From Haloarcula litorea (GTDB taxonomy: Archaea > Halobacteriota > Halobacteria > Halobacteriales > Haloarculaceae): a stretch of DNA of 64,000 nt. Location of the stretch: positions 2,232,001 to 2,296,000 of the forward strand of contig NZ_CP119779.1 of NCBI RefSeq assembly GCF_029338195.1, given 5' to 3'. Position 1 is the stretch's first letter. Each line of letters begins with the position of its first letter. Shown here piece after piece: positions 1 to 8,160 of this stretch. The notes under the pieces were generated by a model. That model saw only the letters and a program-made list of their open reading frames with translations, had not been told where the DNA came from and did not search any database. Position numbers and translations under genes: made by a program.

Positions 1-359
1 GCCCGCTGCGCTGACGCTCCGGCTCTCCGAGCCGACCGCACGCCGTCGTACGGTCGAGCACGGTGTTCTGTCGAACGGCGTCTGTCTCCGGCGGTGGCTC
101 GAACGGCCAGTCTCTCCCCGCCAGCGTGGCGGCTTCTCCAGGTTGGACAGCAGCACCGACCGCCCACGTCCCGGCCGAGCGGATCGCTGTCCTCGGAGCC
201 GCGGGGACGTCGTGGTCCCGAGGGAGCGACGCGCTCGCGGACGACCGGACGGGTGATCGACGACAGCCCGGCGACAGCCGGAGCGGTCCGGTGCCCGACG
301 GCGGGCCAAACGAGACACGACCGCGTCCGGTGGGACCCACCGAACAGCCGCCGGGACAG
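1..359. other. left-edge stretch with no convincing gene
   Basis: I see no credible coding region here. Open frames exist in several phases, but their translations are rich in Arg, Pro and Ser rather than acidic, as expected for antisense or non-coding DNA in a GC-rich halophile. The stretch begins immediately downstream of the stop of the minus-strand regulator gene and may hold its terminator or the remains of a degraded gene. Confidence 0.5.
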
Positions 360-974
360 TCAGTCCCGACCGGCGACGGTCGCGGCCACACCGAGGACGA
401 GCAGACAGCCACAGAAGAAGAGCAGGCCCGGCTCCGCCACCTCGAAGACGAACCACGCCAGGGTCCCCGTCGGATCTGCCGCCGGGGCCGTCGGGCTGGC
501 GGGACCGAGCGCGCCGCTGTCGAGCGCGGGTCGTGCGAGCTGCTCGGCCCCCCACTGGACGAGCAGGCTCGCGACCCCGAGGATGCCGAGGCCCGCGACC
601 ACGTCCGAGATGGACTGCTGGACGCGGGGTCGCAGGTCGTGGTTCCCGACGAAGACGAGCGGGTCGCTCGCCGGCCCGTACACCGTCATCTCGTTGCCCT
701 TCTCCGAGTAGACCGTGTCGATCGGCTCGATGAGACCGGCCGCTTCGAGGTTCGAGACGTGGTAGTGGACGTTCTGGACGGAGGTGTCACACCGGTCGGC
801 GATCTCCGAGGCGGTACCGGGCTGGTCGAACAGCGCGCGGTACAGCTCCCGACCGGTGTCCGACGCCAGCGCGTCCAGCACCTCGTCGGTGTCTTGCTCG
901 TCGACGTCGAGCACCCGGGGCCGCTCGTCGGGCGAGGCCGTCCGCTCCTGTAGTCGGTCGATGAGTCCGGACAT
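360..974 (-). CDS. winged-helix (ArsR-like) transcription regulator with C-terminal membrane segments
   Basis: This 204-residue protein has a winged helix-turn-helix at about residues 30-100 (ALASDTGRELYRALF, then TASEIADRC and VHYHVSNLEAAGLI). That is the pattern of ArsR/HTH_20 regulators common in haloarchaea. Two hydrophobic stretches follow (about 122-142 and 170-200), so the regulator is probably anchored in the membrane with its DNA-binding part in the cytoplasm. A TATA-like GATTTTAAG (minus strand) lies in the 62-base gap to the subtilase gene, so it probably has its own promoter although it follows the protease operon. The signal sensed is unknown. Confidence 0.8.
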   Translation of the reverse strand: MSGLIDRLQERTASPDERPRVLDVDEQDTDEVLDALASDTGRELYRALFDQPGTASEIADRCDTSVQNVHYHVSNLEAAGLIEPIDTVYSEKGNEMTVYGPASDPLVFVGNHDLRPRVQQSISDVVAGLGILGVASLLVQWGAEQLARPALDSGALGPASPTAPAADPTGTLAWFVFEVAEPGLLFFCGCLLVLGVAATVAGRD

Positions 975-1036
975 ACGTCAGTAGGAACACGTTTCACCGC
1001 CACACGCATAGCCGTTCGGCTGGCTTAAAATCCCGT

Positions 1037-2344
1037 TTAACCGGCCGCTGTCGTGTTGTTGGTCGCCGCCGCCACGGCCGGTCCGGGCTGGACCAGGCCG
1101 TGGCCGGAGGCGTAGTCGACACCGCGTGGCCCCACGTCCCGGGCGGTCACCTCGAGCAACAGCTCGACGGTGGCCGGCGACAGCGATCCGTCGGCCGACA
1201 GCAGCAGCGCCGCCAGGCCGCCGACGTACGGCGTGGCGGCCGAGGAGCCGACGAACCCCCGCTCGGTCAGGCCGGCGAACCGCCGGTCGGGCGCGACCAC
1301 GTCGACGCCGACACGACCGTCCGCGGTCGGGCCGCGGGAGCTGAACGGTTCGACGCGGTCGACCCGCGTGTCGTACGCGCCTACGGTGACGACACCGCTC
1401 GCCGTCGCGGGGGCGACGATGCTCCCCCGACCTCGGGCGTGTTCGAACTCGTGGGTCGGCGAGACCAGGCGGACCCGGGTCCCCGTCGGCTCGGCCGGCC
1501 CGCGGACCCGCAGGAAGTACCGACCCGGGGAGACCTCGGCGACGATGCGCTCGTTGGGCGTCTCGTCGGCGGTGTAGGGCTGTGAACGGGCGACCAGCCG
1601 CGTCGCGGTGCCGTTGGTCCAGTACAGTTCGGCGGTGTAGTCCTCGTCGGCGCTGTCCCGGGGCCAGGAGAGCCAGACCGTCACCTCGGTCCCGCCACGG
1701 ATGGCCGTCCGGGTCTCGCCGTCGGCGAACGCGAGCGCGCCGTCTGCGGCGCTGTCGCCGTCGTAACGGCCGCGCCAGTGCCCCTCCGCGAGGTTGCCCG
1801 CCGGGGCGACGAACACCACGCCGTCGTCGCTGGCCCGCGCCGCCGCCCGGGCCGCCTCGCCGGAGCCGTCGCCTGGCTGACCGTAGAACGACACCGGGGC
1901 GACGACGACGTCGACGCCCGCCTCGCGGAGCCAGCGCACCGCCCGTCGGTAGCTGTCGGGGCCGTCGACGCGGGCGAGCGACAGCGTCGCGTCCGGTGCC
2001 GTCCGGGCGACCACCGTCGCCACCGCCGTCCCGTGGCCGCTGGGCGGTGCCGACACCGAGCCGGTTCCGAAGGCGCGTGCCGCGCGGACCCGGTCGTCGA
2101 GGACGGGCGCGTCCGTCTCGAAGCCGGTGACGTCGACGACCCCGACGGAGACGTTCGCACCGGTCACGCCGCTGGCGTGGAGGGCGGCGAACCCGGACGG
2201 GCTGCCGGACGCCGGGGTGGTCGCGGGCGGTTCGGCCGGCCGCTCGGCGGTCGGTCCCGTCGTGGTCGCGACGGCCCCGAACGCGCCGGTGAGTGCGAGG
2301 ACGGCCAGCGCCGCGGCGACTGCGACCCGGCCCGGGTCAGCCAT
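1037..2344 (-). CDS. exported subtilisin-like serine protease (S8 family)
   Basis: This 435-residue protein starts with a hydrophobic signal segment (about residues 7-28) followed by a Pro/Thr-rich stretch. The catalytic triad is visible: Asp71 in VGVVDVTGF, His104 in SGHGTAVA and Ser368 in GSSAATPY, with the oxyanion Asn184 in APAGN. A beta-rich insert of about 120 residues (about 190-310) between the Asn and Ser motifs resembles a bacterial pre-peptidase C-terminal or P-type fold; this is inferred from pattern only. It overlaps the upstream lipoprotein gene by 8 bases, so the two are cotranscribed. It probably acts at the cell surface or outside the cell. Whether it matures by removing a propeptide is not evident. 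Confidence 0.88.
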   Translation of the reverse strand: MADPGRVAVAAALAVLALTGAFGAVATTTGPTAERPAEPPATTPASGSPSGFAALHASGVTGANVSVGVVDVTGFETDAPVLDDRVRAARAFGTGSVSAPPSGHGTAVATVVARTAPDATLSLARVDGPDSYRRAVRWLREAGVDVVVAPVSFYGQPGDGSGEAARAAARASDDGVVFVAPAGNLAEGHWRGRYDGDSAADGALAFADGETRTAIRGGTEVTVWLSWPRDSADEDYTAELYWTNGTATRLVARSQPYTADETPNERIVAEVSPGRYFLRVRGPAEPTGTRVRLVSPTHEFEHARGRGSIVAPATASGVVTVGAYDTRVDRVEPFSSRGPTADGRVGVDVVAPDRRFAGLTERGFVGSSAATPYVGGLAALLLSADGSLSPATVELLLEVTARDVGPRGVDYASGHGLVQPGPAVAAATNNTTAAG

Positions 2345-3128
2345 CGACTGCCCCCTCCAGCGAGCGGCCGTCGGCGACCCACGCGGGCCGGGGGACCGTG
2401 ACGCCGCCGGTCCGGGCGACGCGGTAGCTGTACGACCGAACCACCGTCTGTCGGCCCCACTTGTTTCGCTCGACGGTGACGAGCGTTGCCGTCATCGCCG
2501 TCACGCGGCCGGCCGGAGTCACGATCGCACGGGCCTCGTACCGGGCGGTGTCGGCCTCCGACCGGCCGCCGTCGGGGTGGGCGTAGCCGGTCGCGACGAG
2601 GACGTAGCTCGACTCGGTCCGCCGGACCTCGTATGTCCCCGCGGCGAGCCAGCTGGCCAGCCTCCCGGTCCGGTAGCGCTCGCCGGGGTCGTCGACGCCC
2701 GCGACCGCCGTCGTCTCCCCGGTCTCGGCGACGTGTCTGAGGCCCGCCTCGCCGTCCTGCCACAGTTCGACTGCCCGTGTCTCCGAGGGGGCGTCGACGA
2801 CGGTACGGACGAACCGGGTCCCGTTTCCGTCCGTCCGCACACGGGTCCGCCGACTCCGGTTGGTCTCGCCGGCGACCGTGCTCCGCACGCTCCGGGTCGT
2901 CACGAGGGCGACCGACACGCCGCGCAGGGACTGCTCGTGGGCGGCGACGAGTCGGGCGGCGTCGGCGACGCCGCCGTCGAGGCCCGGCGGTGACGAGTCG
3001 GTCGCGGTCGGGGCGGCCCCCTGTGGCGCGGCCAGCCGGGCGTCGCCGGGCCGCGGTCCCTCGCCGCCGAAGCCGCTACAGCCGGCTCCGAGGACGAGGA
3101 GCGCGACCAGGAGGCTACGGAGTCGCAC
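2337..3128 (-). CDS. haloarchaeal lipoprotein upstream of subtilase
   Basis: This 263-residue protein begins with a lipoprotein signal (MRLRSLLVALLVLGAGC), the Cys at residue 17 being the expected lipid-attachment site. The rest is soluble and beta-rich, with repeated charged Thr/Arg strands (for example SVRSTVAGETNRSRRTRV and the YSYRVARTGGVTVP end). It resembles the large haloarchaeal lipoprotein group annotated as DUF7537, which has no defined function. The gene leads a two-gene unit with the S8 protease (8-base overlap). It could be a surface anchor, inhibitor or substrate-binding partner of the protease; that is inference. Confidence 0.75.
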   Translation of the reverse strand: MRLRSLLVALLVLGAGCSGFGGEGPRPGDARLAAPQGAAPTATDSSPPGLDGGVADAARLVAAHEQSLRGVSVALVTTRSVRSTVAGETNRSRRTRVRTDGNGTRFVRTVVDAPSETRAVELWQDGEAGLRHVAETGETTAVAGVDDPGERYRTGRLASWLAAGTYEVRRTESSYVLVATGYAHPDGGRSEADTARYEARAIVTPAGRVTAMTATLVTVERNKWGRQTVVRSYSYRVARTGGVTVPRPAWVADGRSLEGAVDG

Positions 3129-3238
3129 GTACGGTGGCAGGACCGCCGGAACTTAATGCCCTGGCCTCGCTCAAAGCGCGCTTGTAGCGGGGTCGGAGAG
3201 TCGATAGCTTTACTCCGCCGGCCCACGAGCGGCAACCG

Positions 3239-4204
3239 ATGCCCTCCGCCAGTCGTCGAGCCCTCCTCGCCGCGTCGGCGGGCGGTCTCGCCGCCCTCGC
3301 CGGCTGCGACCGACTCACCGGCGACCAGCGCCGCGTCGAGTACACGCTCGACCTCCGACGGCTCGACCGCCCGCTGGCCGAGGCGATCCGCTGGCAGCCC
3401 GCGTCGAACCCCGACGACCCACGTCGGGCCGTCCAGCGCGAGGCGTGGGCGGCCGCCACCGCCGGCGAGCCGTACCACACCTACGGTTACCCCGCGGTCC
3501 CCGACGGGACCTACACCGAGCGCGACGGGACCTACTACCGGCTCCAGGACGTGATCACCGGGAAGCGGACCGTCGAGCGGTCGGTGCTCCGACTGCGGTG
3601 GGTCGGACCGGCCGACGCCGAGGAGACGCCCGAGGCCGTCCCCCGGGAACAGTTACCGCCGCTGGACCAGCGGGCCGTTATGGGCGCGTACTTCGCCGCT
3701 CGTGCCCGCGAACACGGCGGCGACGCGCCCTGGGAACTGGTCGAGCGGGGCGGCTACGTCTACCGTCACCTCGACCGCGCCGAGAGCGCGCTGGCACCCG
3801 ACCCCGAGCACCGGCACGTCTCGGTCCACGGGACCGTCCTCCGCGTCGAGGTGCGACGGGAGCGGCTGGTCGAGGCCGAACACACCCCCGCCGTGACCGA
3901 GGTAGCAGACGACGCCGACGCATTCGCCGCCGTCGCGGACGCCGCGGCCGTCGAAGCACGGCTCTCACCGTCCGAGGTCTCGCAGGCGGTCCGGACGACA
4001 CTCACTCGCGCGCGCGGGTCCGACGGCTACACGGAGACGCTCCCGCTCTCGGAGCGCTTCGAGGACGCCCTGATCGCCGTCGAGATGCGGGAGGCGCTGT
4101 CCTGCTCGCCGGCGGAGTGTGACGCGAGAGTGGTGGAGACGGAGTACCTCGCCTACGACGGGGACTACTTCGACTGCCGGCTCTACGTCAACGTCTTCGA
4201 GTGA
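3239..4204 (+). CDS. Tat-type lipoprotein of unknown function
   Basis: This 321-residue protein has an N-terminus with a twin-arginine motif (SRRALLAAS) and a lipobox (LAGC, Cys at residue 23), the usual arrangement for Tat-exported haloarchaeal lipoproteins. The mature part is acidic, with no motif I can place. It contains Tyr/Gly-rich segments (YHTYGYPAVPDGTYTE) and four Cys in the last 50 residues (SCSPAEC and YFDCR plus one earlier), which could form disulfides outside the cell. It is transcribed divergently from the subtilase/lipoprotein unit across a 110-base gap. Function unknown. Confidence 0.75.
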   Translation: MPSASRRALLAASAGGLAALAGCDRLTGDQRRVEYTLDLRRLDRPLAEAIRWQPASNPDDPRRAVQREAWAAATAGEPYHTYGYPAVPDGTYTERDGTYYRLQDVITGKRTVERSVLRLRWVGPADAEETPEAVPREQLPPLDQRAVMGAYFAARAREHGGDAPWELVERGGYVYRHLDRAESALAPDPEHRHVSVHGTVLRVEVRRERLVEAEHTPAVTEVADDADAFAAVADAAAVEARLSPSEVSQAVRTTLTRARGSDGYTETLPLSERFEDALIAVEMREALSCSPAECDARVVETEYLAYDGDYFDCRLYVNVFE

Positions 4205-4213
4205 CCGGTCGGC

Positions 4214-5116
4214 TCAGCCGGGGTCCGGTTCGTACCCCTCCGGGACCCGGAGGTCGAGCGTCCGCTCCTCCACCGACAGCGACAGGCTCTCGTGTTCGGC
4301 GACCTCGCCGTCGCGGCTGAAGCTCACCGGTCCGCCGTGGCCGTCGACGGTGATGTCGCGGGCGCGGACGTGCGTGACCCCCTCCGTGTCGGTCGCGAGC
4401 AGGCGGTGGCCGACGGCCTCGGCGACCAGGTTCCCGGTCGGCATCTGCTCGACGATGGCCACGTCCAACATCCCGTCGGCCATGTTCGCCTGGCCGCCCC
4501 GCTCGACGAACTTCCGGGCGTTGCCGACGAGCAGACAGGTGGCCTCGCCCGACCAGGTCACCGGACCGTCCGCGCCCGCCGCCTCGACGCTGATCTCCAG
4601 GCCGTCGAACTCGATGGCCTCCTGTGCGCCGGTCAGGACGAACGCGAGGACGCCGAACCGCTCCTTCAGGTCCCCCGAGGCGGCGAGGCTGGCGTCGGCC
4701 GGCAGCCCCGCGATACAGGAGACGAGGAACGGCTCGCCGTCGGCGAAGCCCACGTCGACGGTCCGGACCGCCCCGGTGTCGGCCACCTCGGCGGCGTGCT
4801 GTCGGTCCTCGACGCCCAGGATGCCCGCGAGCAGGTTCGCGGTCCCGACGGGGACGACGCTCAGCGTCACCTCGCCGAGGTGGCCGGCGTCGTGGAGGCC
4901 CCGGACGACCTCGTTGATCGTCCCGTCGCCGCCACAGACCGCCACCTCCGAGACGCCGTCCTCGCCCGCGGCCCGGCCCAGTTCGACGGCGTCGCCGGGG
5001 CCGCTCGTCTCCTCGACCGCGAACCCCCGCGCCCGCAGCAGCCGCTCGACGTACTCGGCGTGGTCGCCCTCCCCGCTGACGGGGTTGAGAATACACCGGC
5101 GGGAGCCGATCTGCAT
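4214..5116 (-). CDS. diacylglycerol kinase-family lipid kinase
   Basis: This 300-residue protein has the DAGK catalytic-domain signatures: NPVSGEG near the N-terminus, the nucleotide-binding GGDGTINEV, and VPVGTANLLAG. This group (YegS/BmrU-like) phosphorylates lipids such as diacylglycerol, archaeal isoprenoid analogues or sphingoid bases; the substrate here is not evident. The ATG at 5114-5116 is chosen because the family begins a few residues before NPVSG; the frame is open upstream but reads into non-homologous sequence. It converges with the lipoprotein gene at 4204 and is divergent from the secretion operon at 5220. Confidence 0.88.
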   Translation of the reverse strand: MQIGSRRCILNPVSGEGDHAEYVERLLRARGFAVEETSGPGDAVELGRAAGEDGVSEVAVCGGDGTINEVVRGLHDAGHLGEVTLSVVPVGTANLLAGILGVEDRQHAAEVADTGAVRTVDVGFADGEPFLVSCIAGLPADASLAASGDLKERFGVLAFVLTGAQEAIEFDGLEISVEAAGADGPVTWSGEATCLLVGNARKFVERGGQANMADGMLDVAIVEQMPTGNLVAEAVGHRLLATDTEGVTHVRARDITVDGHGGPVSFSRDGEVAEHESLSLSVEERTLDLRVPEGYEPDPG

Positions 5117-5219
5117 ACCTCGACCGTGTGCCCTCTCGTACTTAGTTGGTCGGTCGTCGGACGACACGCCGACCGGTTCGTCCGAGCGTTCAAGTACCGG
5201 GAGGGGGCCACGCCCCGCC

Positions 5220-5831
5220 GTGACCGACATCGAGACACTCGACGAGCGGGTCAGGACTGTCGAGCGGGCCGTCACCGACGGCGACCACGAACTCCCGGCG
5301 GCGACGGACCTGGCCGAACTCGAGGAGCGCGTCGCGGCCGTCGAGGGGACGCTGGCGACGCTGGAGGACAGAACGTCGGAGCTGGAGGCCGCCACACAGG
5401 CGCTGCGCGGCTACGTGGGGAACGTCCGCTCGGTCAACGAGCGGGTCGAGCAGCGCGCCGACGCCGCCCTCGCGGCCACGGATCGACTGGAACGCCGACT
5501 CGACGGAGCCGCGGGCGACGCACGGAGCGACGGCGTCGGACCCGACCGAGAGCAGGGGGAGACGGGGACGGCGGAAACGGTCCCCGGCCGGGGGCGCGGT
5601 GAACGAACCGTCGGGGAGCGACCGTCACCGCGGGGTGACGAGACGGGCGAGCCGGCCGCGGCCGGCGCGGGAGCGGGAGTCGGTCGACGGGACCCGTCGG
5701 CGGTCGAGCAGCGAACGGACGGGGCGGACCCCGACGCGCAGCCGGCGACGGGATCGCTCGGGGCGACAGACGCGGACGACCGGGACGACGACGAGGCCGG
5801 CGTCCTCGAACGCGTCCGCGCGCTCCTATGA
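5220..5831 (+). CDS. coiled-coil protein leading the secretion/pilus operon (DUF7310-like)
   Basis: This 203-residue protein starts at GTG 5220 (VTDIETLDERVRTVERAV). Residues 1-95 have heptad-like spacing (LDERVRTVERAV, LEERVAAVEGTLATLEDR, VNERVEQRADAALAATDRLERRL) expected of a long coiled coil. The remainder is a Gly/Asp/Arg-rich disordered linker ending in a short hydrophobic LERVRALL. The stop overlaps the next start (ATGA at 5828-5831), which ties it to the operon. In haloarchaeal genomes a gene of this type often heads type II secretion ATPase clusters. I infer a scaffolding or ATPase-partner role. Confidence 0.75.
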   Translation: MTDIETLDERVRTVERAVTDGDHELPAATDLAELEERVAAVEGTLATLEDRTSELEAATQALRGYVGNVRSVNERVEQRADAALAATDRLERRLDGAAGDARSDGVGPDREQGETGTAETVPGRGRGERTVGERPSPRGDETGEPAAAGAGAGVGRRDPSAVEQRTDGADPDAQPATGSLGATDADDRDDDEAGVLERVRALL

Positions 5832-6301
5832 TCGTCCGGCTCACGCTCGGCGTGGTGCTGGCCGGGGCGCTGCTGGCGGCGACGGCCCCCGCGCTGACCG
5901 CTGTTCGTGCCGACGCGGCCGACGCGGCGATGGAGCGCCAGCTCGGCTCGCTGGCCGACCGGCTCCGGTCGATGGCGGCCGTCGACGACGCGGTACGGGG
6001 CGGCGGTGCGCGCCGCGTCGCGACGCTCCGCCTGCCCGCGAGGTCGCCGACAACGGCGGGGATCGAGGCCGTTCGGTTCCGCCGGCGAGCGGGCGGTGCC
6101 GTCGCGACCTGGCGCACCGAGCGCGGGACCACGGGGACCGAACGGCTCGCCGACGTCCCGATCCGGCCGACGCAGGCGGCCCGCGTCCTCGCCGAACCGG
6201 GACCGCACCGACTCGTGTTCGCGCTGCGACGGGAAGCGGAGGGACCCCTCCTGACCGTCCGCCGGCCGGACGACCGCGAGACGGCCACCGCGGGGAGCTG
6301 A
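5828..6301 (+). CDS. small exported protein of the secretion cluster (DUF7311-like)
   Basis: This 157-residue protein has one N-terminal hydrophobic segment (VRLTLGVVLAGALLAATAPAL, quoted in part: residues 3-23) followed by a soluble domain with a helical start (ADAADAAMERQLGSLADRL) and beta strands. This is a pseudopilin-like layout without a clear class III cleavage motif. It overlaps its neighbour by four bases and is followed after two bases by the ATPase gene. It probably sits in the membrane as a minor part of the secretion or pilus apparatus. The exact role is unknown. Confidence 0.72.
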   Translation: MIVRLTLGVVLAGALLAATAPALTAVRADAADAAMERQLGSLADRLRSMAAVDDAVRGGGARRVATLRLPARSPTTAGIEAVRFRRRAGGAVATWRTERGTTGTERLADVPIRPTQAARVLAEPGPHRLVFALRREAEGPLLTVRRPDDRETATAGS

Positions 6302-6303
6302 CG

Positions 6304-8160
6304 ATGCTGGAGCGGTTCACCGGCGACGACGCGTCGCCGGCCTGCCGGTGCGAGTTCGCCCGCGAGGGCGACAGGCTCGCCGGGGACGCCGCCGACTGTC
6401 CCGGCGACGGCCTGCTCCACGAGGAGGCGGACTGCCGGGCGGCGGCCGTCGCGGCGCTCGACGGGGCCGACGCGGACGCGGTCGTGACCCGCGCCGCCGG
6501 GCGCGAGCGGGCGTACCTCGACGGCGCGGCGGCGCTGCTGGTCGCCGCCGGTCGGTTCGCCGCCCGCACCGAACTCCTCGACGAGCGGCTGGCCGAGCGA
6601 GCGCGGCGCGCGCCGCTGGCCGCGGCCCGCGAGGCGACCGGGCGGGCCGACCGCGTGGCGGAAGTGGCAGCCGAGACGGGACTCGCCGTCGCGGCCGAGG
6701 GCGTGGACGGGGAGACGCCGCTCGCACCGCACGTCCGGCCGACGGTGAGCGACGCGTGGGTGGCCGCGACCCCGCCGGCCGACGGGACGCTCCGGGATCG
6801 CCGGTCAGTCGAGACAGGCGCGACGGTCCGGCGGTACGGGACGCCGGGGGACGGACTCGACGTCTACCATCTCCGGCCCCGCGAACACGAGTTCGACGAC
6901 GCGACGACGGCGGCGCTGGCCGACGCGGTGGCCCGACTCGCCTCGGGGCCGCCCGGCGAGACGCCGTCGCCGGAGGCCGCGGCCGCCGCCGCGACGGCGG
7001 ACGGGGAGGCCGCCACGGCCGTCGCTGCGGTGCTGCGGAAACACACGCAGGGGCTGGGCGTCGTCGAGGACCTGTTCGCCGACCCGCGAGTCTCGGACGT
7101 GTTCGCCACGGCACCGGTCGCGGCGACGCGGCTCCGAGTCCGCGCCGACGGCGAGACGCTCCGGACGAACGTCCGACTGAGCGAGAGGGGTGCGAGAGCA
7201 CTCGCCTCGGCGTTCCGGCGGCGCAGCGGGCGTGCGTTCTCCCGTGCGAGTCCGACGCTGGACGCGACCGCGACCGTGGCCGGTCGGCGGGTCCGCGTCG
7301 CCGGCGTCACGGACCCGGTCAGCGACGGCGTCGCCTTCGCCTTCCGTGCCCACGACGAGCGCACCTGGCGGCTCGCCGATCTGGTCGCCAACGGGACCGT
7401 CCCGCCGCCGGTCGCCGGGCTGCTCTCCGTCGCCGTCGAGCGGGGCGCGGCCTGTCTGGTCGCCGGGCCGCGCGGCGCGGGCAAGACGACGACGCTCGGT
7501 GCCCTGCTGTGGGAACTGCCGCGGGCGGTCCGGACCGTCGTCATCGAGGACACGCCGGAGCTGCCGGTGAGCGACCTGCAGGGGGACGGGCGGGACGTGC
7601 AGGCGCTGCGGACGGCAAGCGGCGACGGGCCGGCCGTCGACGCGAGCGAGGCGCTCCGGACCGCGCTCCGCCTGGGCGAGGGGGCGCTCGTCGTCGGCGA
7701 GGTACGCGGCGGGGAGGCGGCGGTGCTGTACGAGGCGATGCGGGTCGGCGACGGGGACAGCGCCGTCCTCGGGACCATCCACGGGACGGGCGGGGACAGC
7801 GTCCGCGAGCGACTGGTCGCCGACCTCGGCGTGCCGCCGAGTTCCTTCGGCGCGACGGACCTGATCGCGACGCTCGCCCCGCCCTCGGCCGCCGGCGGCC
7901 GGGGGATCGCGAGCGTCGAGGAGGTGGTCGACGGCGACGACAGTCCCGGGTTCGCGGCCCTGTTCGAGCGGGACGGCGAGACGGCGACGGCCACCGGCCG
8001 CCTCCAGCGGGGGGCCAGCCACCTCGTCGAGTCGCTCGCCGACCCCGTGGAGTCCTACGCCGACGTGCTGGACGGTCTCGCCGACCGGACCGAACGGTTC
8101 GAGACGGTGGCGACGGAATCCGGGGCCGCGTCGTCTCCTCCAGGGGCCACAGGCCGATGA
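6304..8160 (+). CDS. type II/IV secretion system ATPase (PilB/TadA/VirB11-like)
   Basis: This 618-residue protein has a Walker A motif GPRGAGKTTT at about residues 388-397, an Asp-box region VVIEDTPELP, and a Walker B/His-box region LVVGEVRGGEA followed by LGTIHGTGG. This is the GspE/PilB hexameric ATPase pattern. It would power assembly of pilin-like subunits at the membrane. The N-terminus carries closely spaced cysteines (CRC at 14-16, then DC and ADC within 30 residues) that could bind a metal. The ATG at 6304 is two bases after the previous stop. The last codon overlaps the platform-protein start (ATGA at 8157). Confidence 0.9.
   Translation: MLERFTGDDASPACRCEFAREGDRLAGDAADCPGDGLLHEEADCRAAAVAALDGADADAVVTRAAGRERAYLDGAAALLVAAGRFAARTELLDERLAERARRAPLAAAREATGRADRVAEVAAETGLAVAAEGVDGETPLAPHVRPTVSDAWVAATPPADGTLRDRRSVETGATVRRYGTPGDGLDVYHLRPREHEFDDATTAALADAVARLASGPPGETPSPEAAAAAATADGEAATAVAAVLRKHTQGLGVVEDLFADPRVSDVFATAPVAATRLRVRADGETLRTNVRLSERGARALASAFRRRSGRAFSRASPTLDATATVAGRRVRVAGVTDPVSDGVAFAFRAHDERTWRLADLVANGTVPPPVAGLLSVAVERGAACLVAGPRGAGKTTTLGALLWELPRAVRTVVIEDTPELPVSDLQGDGRDVQALRTASGDGPAVDASEALRTALRLGEGALVVGEVRGGEAAVLYEAMRVGDGDSAVLGTIHGTGGDSVRERLVADLGVPPSSFGATDLIATLAPPSAAGGRGIASVEEVVDGDDSPGFAALFERDGETATATGRLQRGASHLVESLADPVESYADVLDGLADRTERFETVATESGAASSPPGATGR

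Noticed and set aside
63-953. A plus-strand frame over the left edge
   Set aside because: Most of it is antisense to the winged-helix regulator, and the remainder has no protein-like character.
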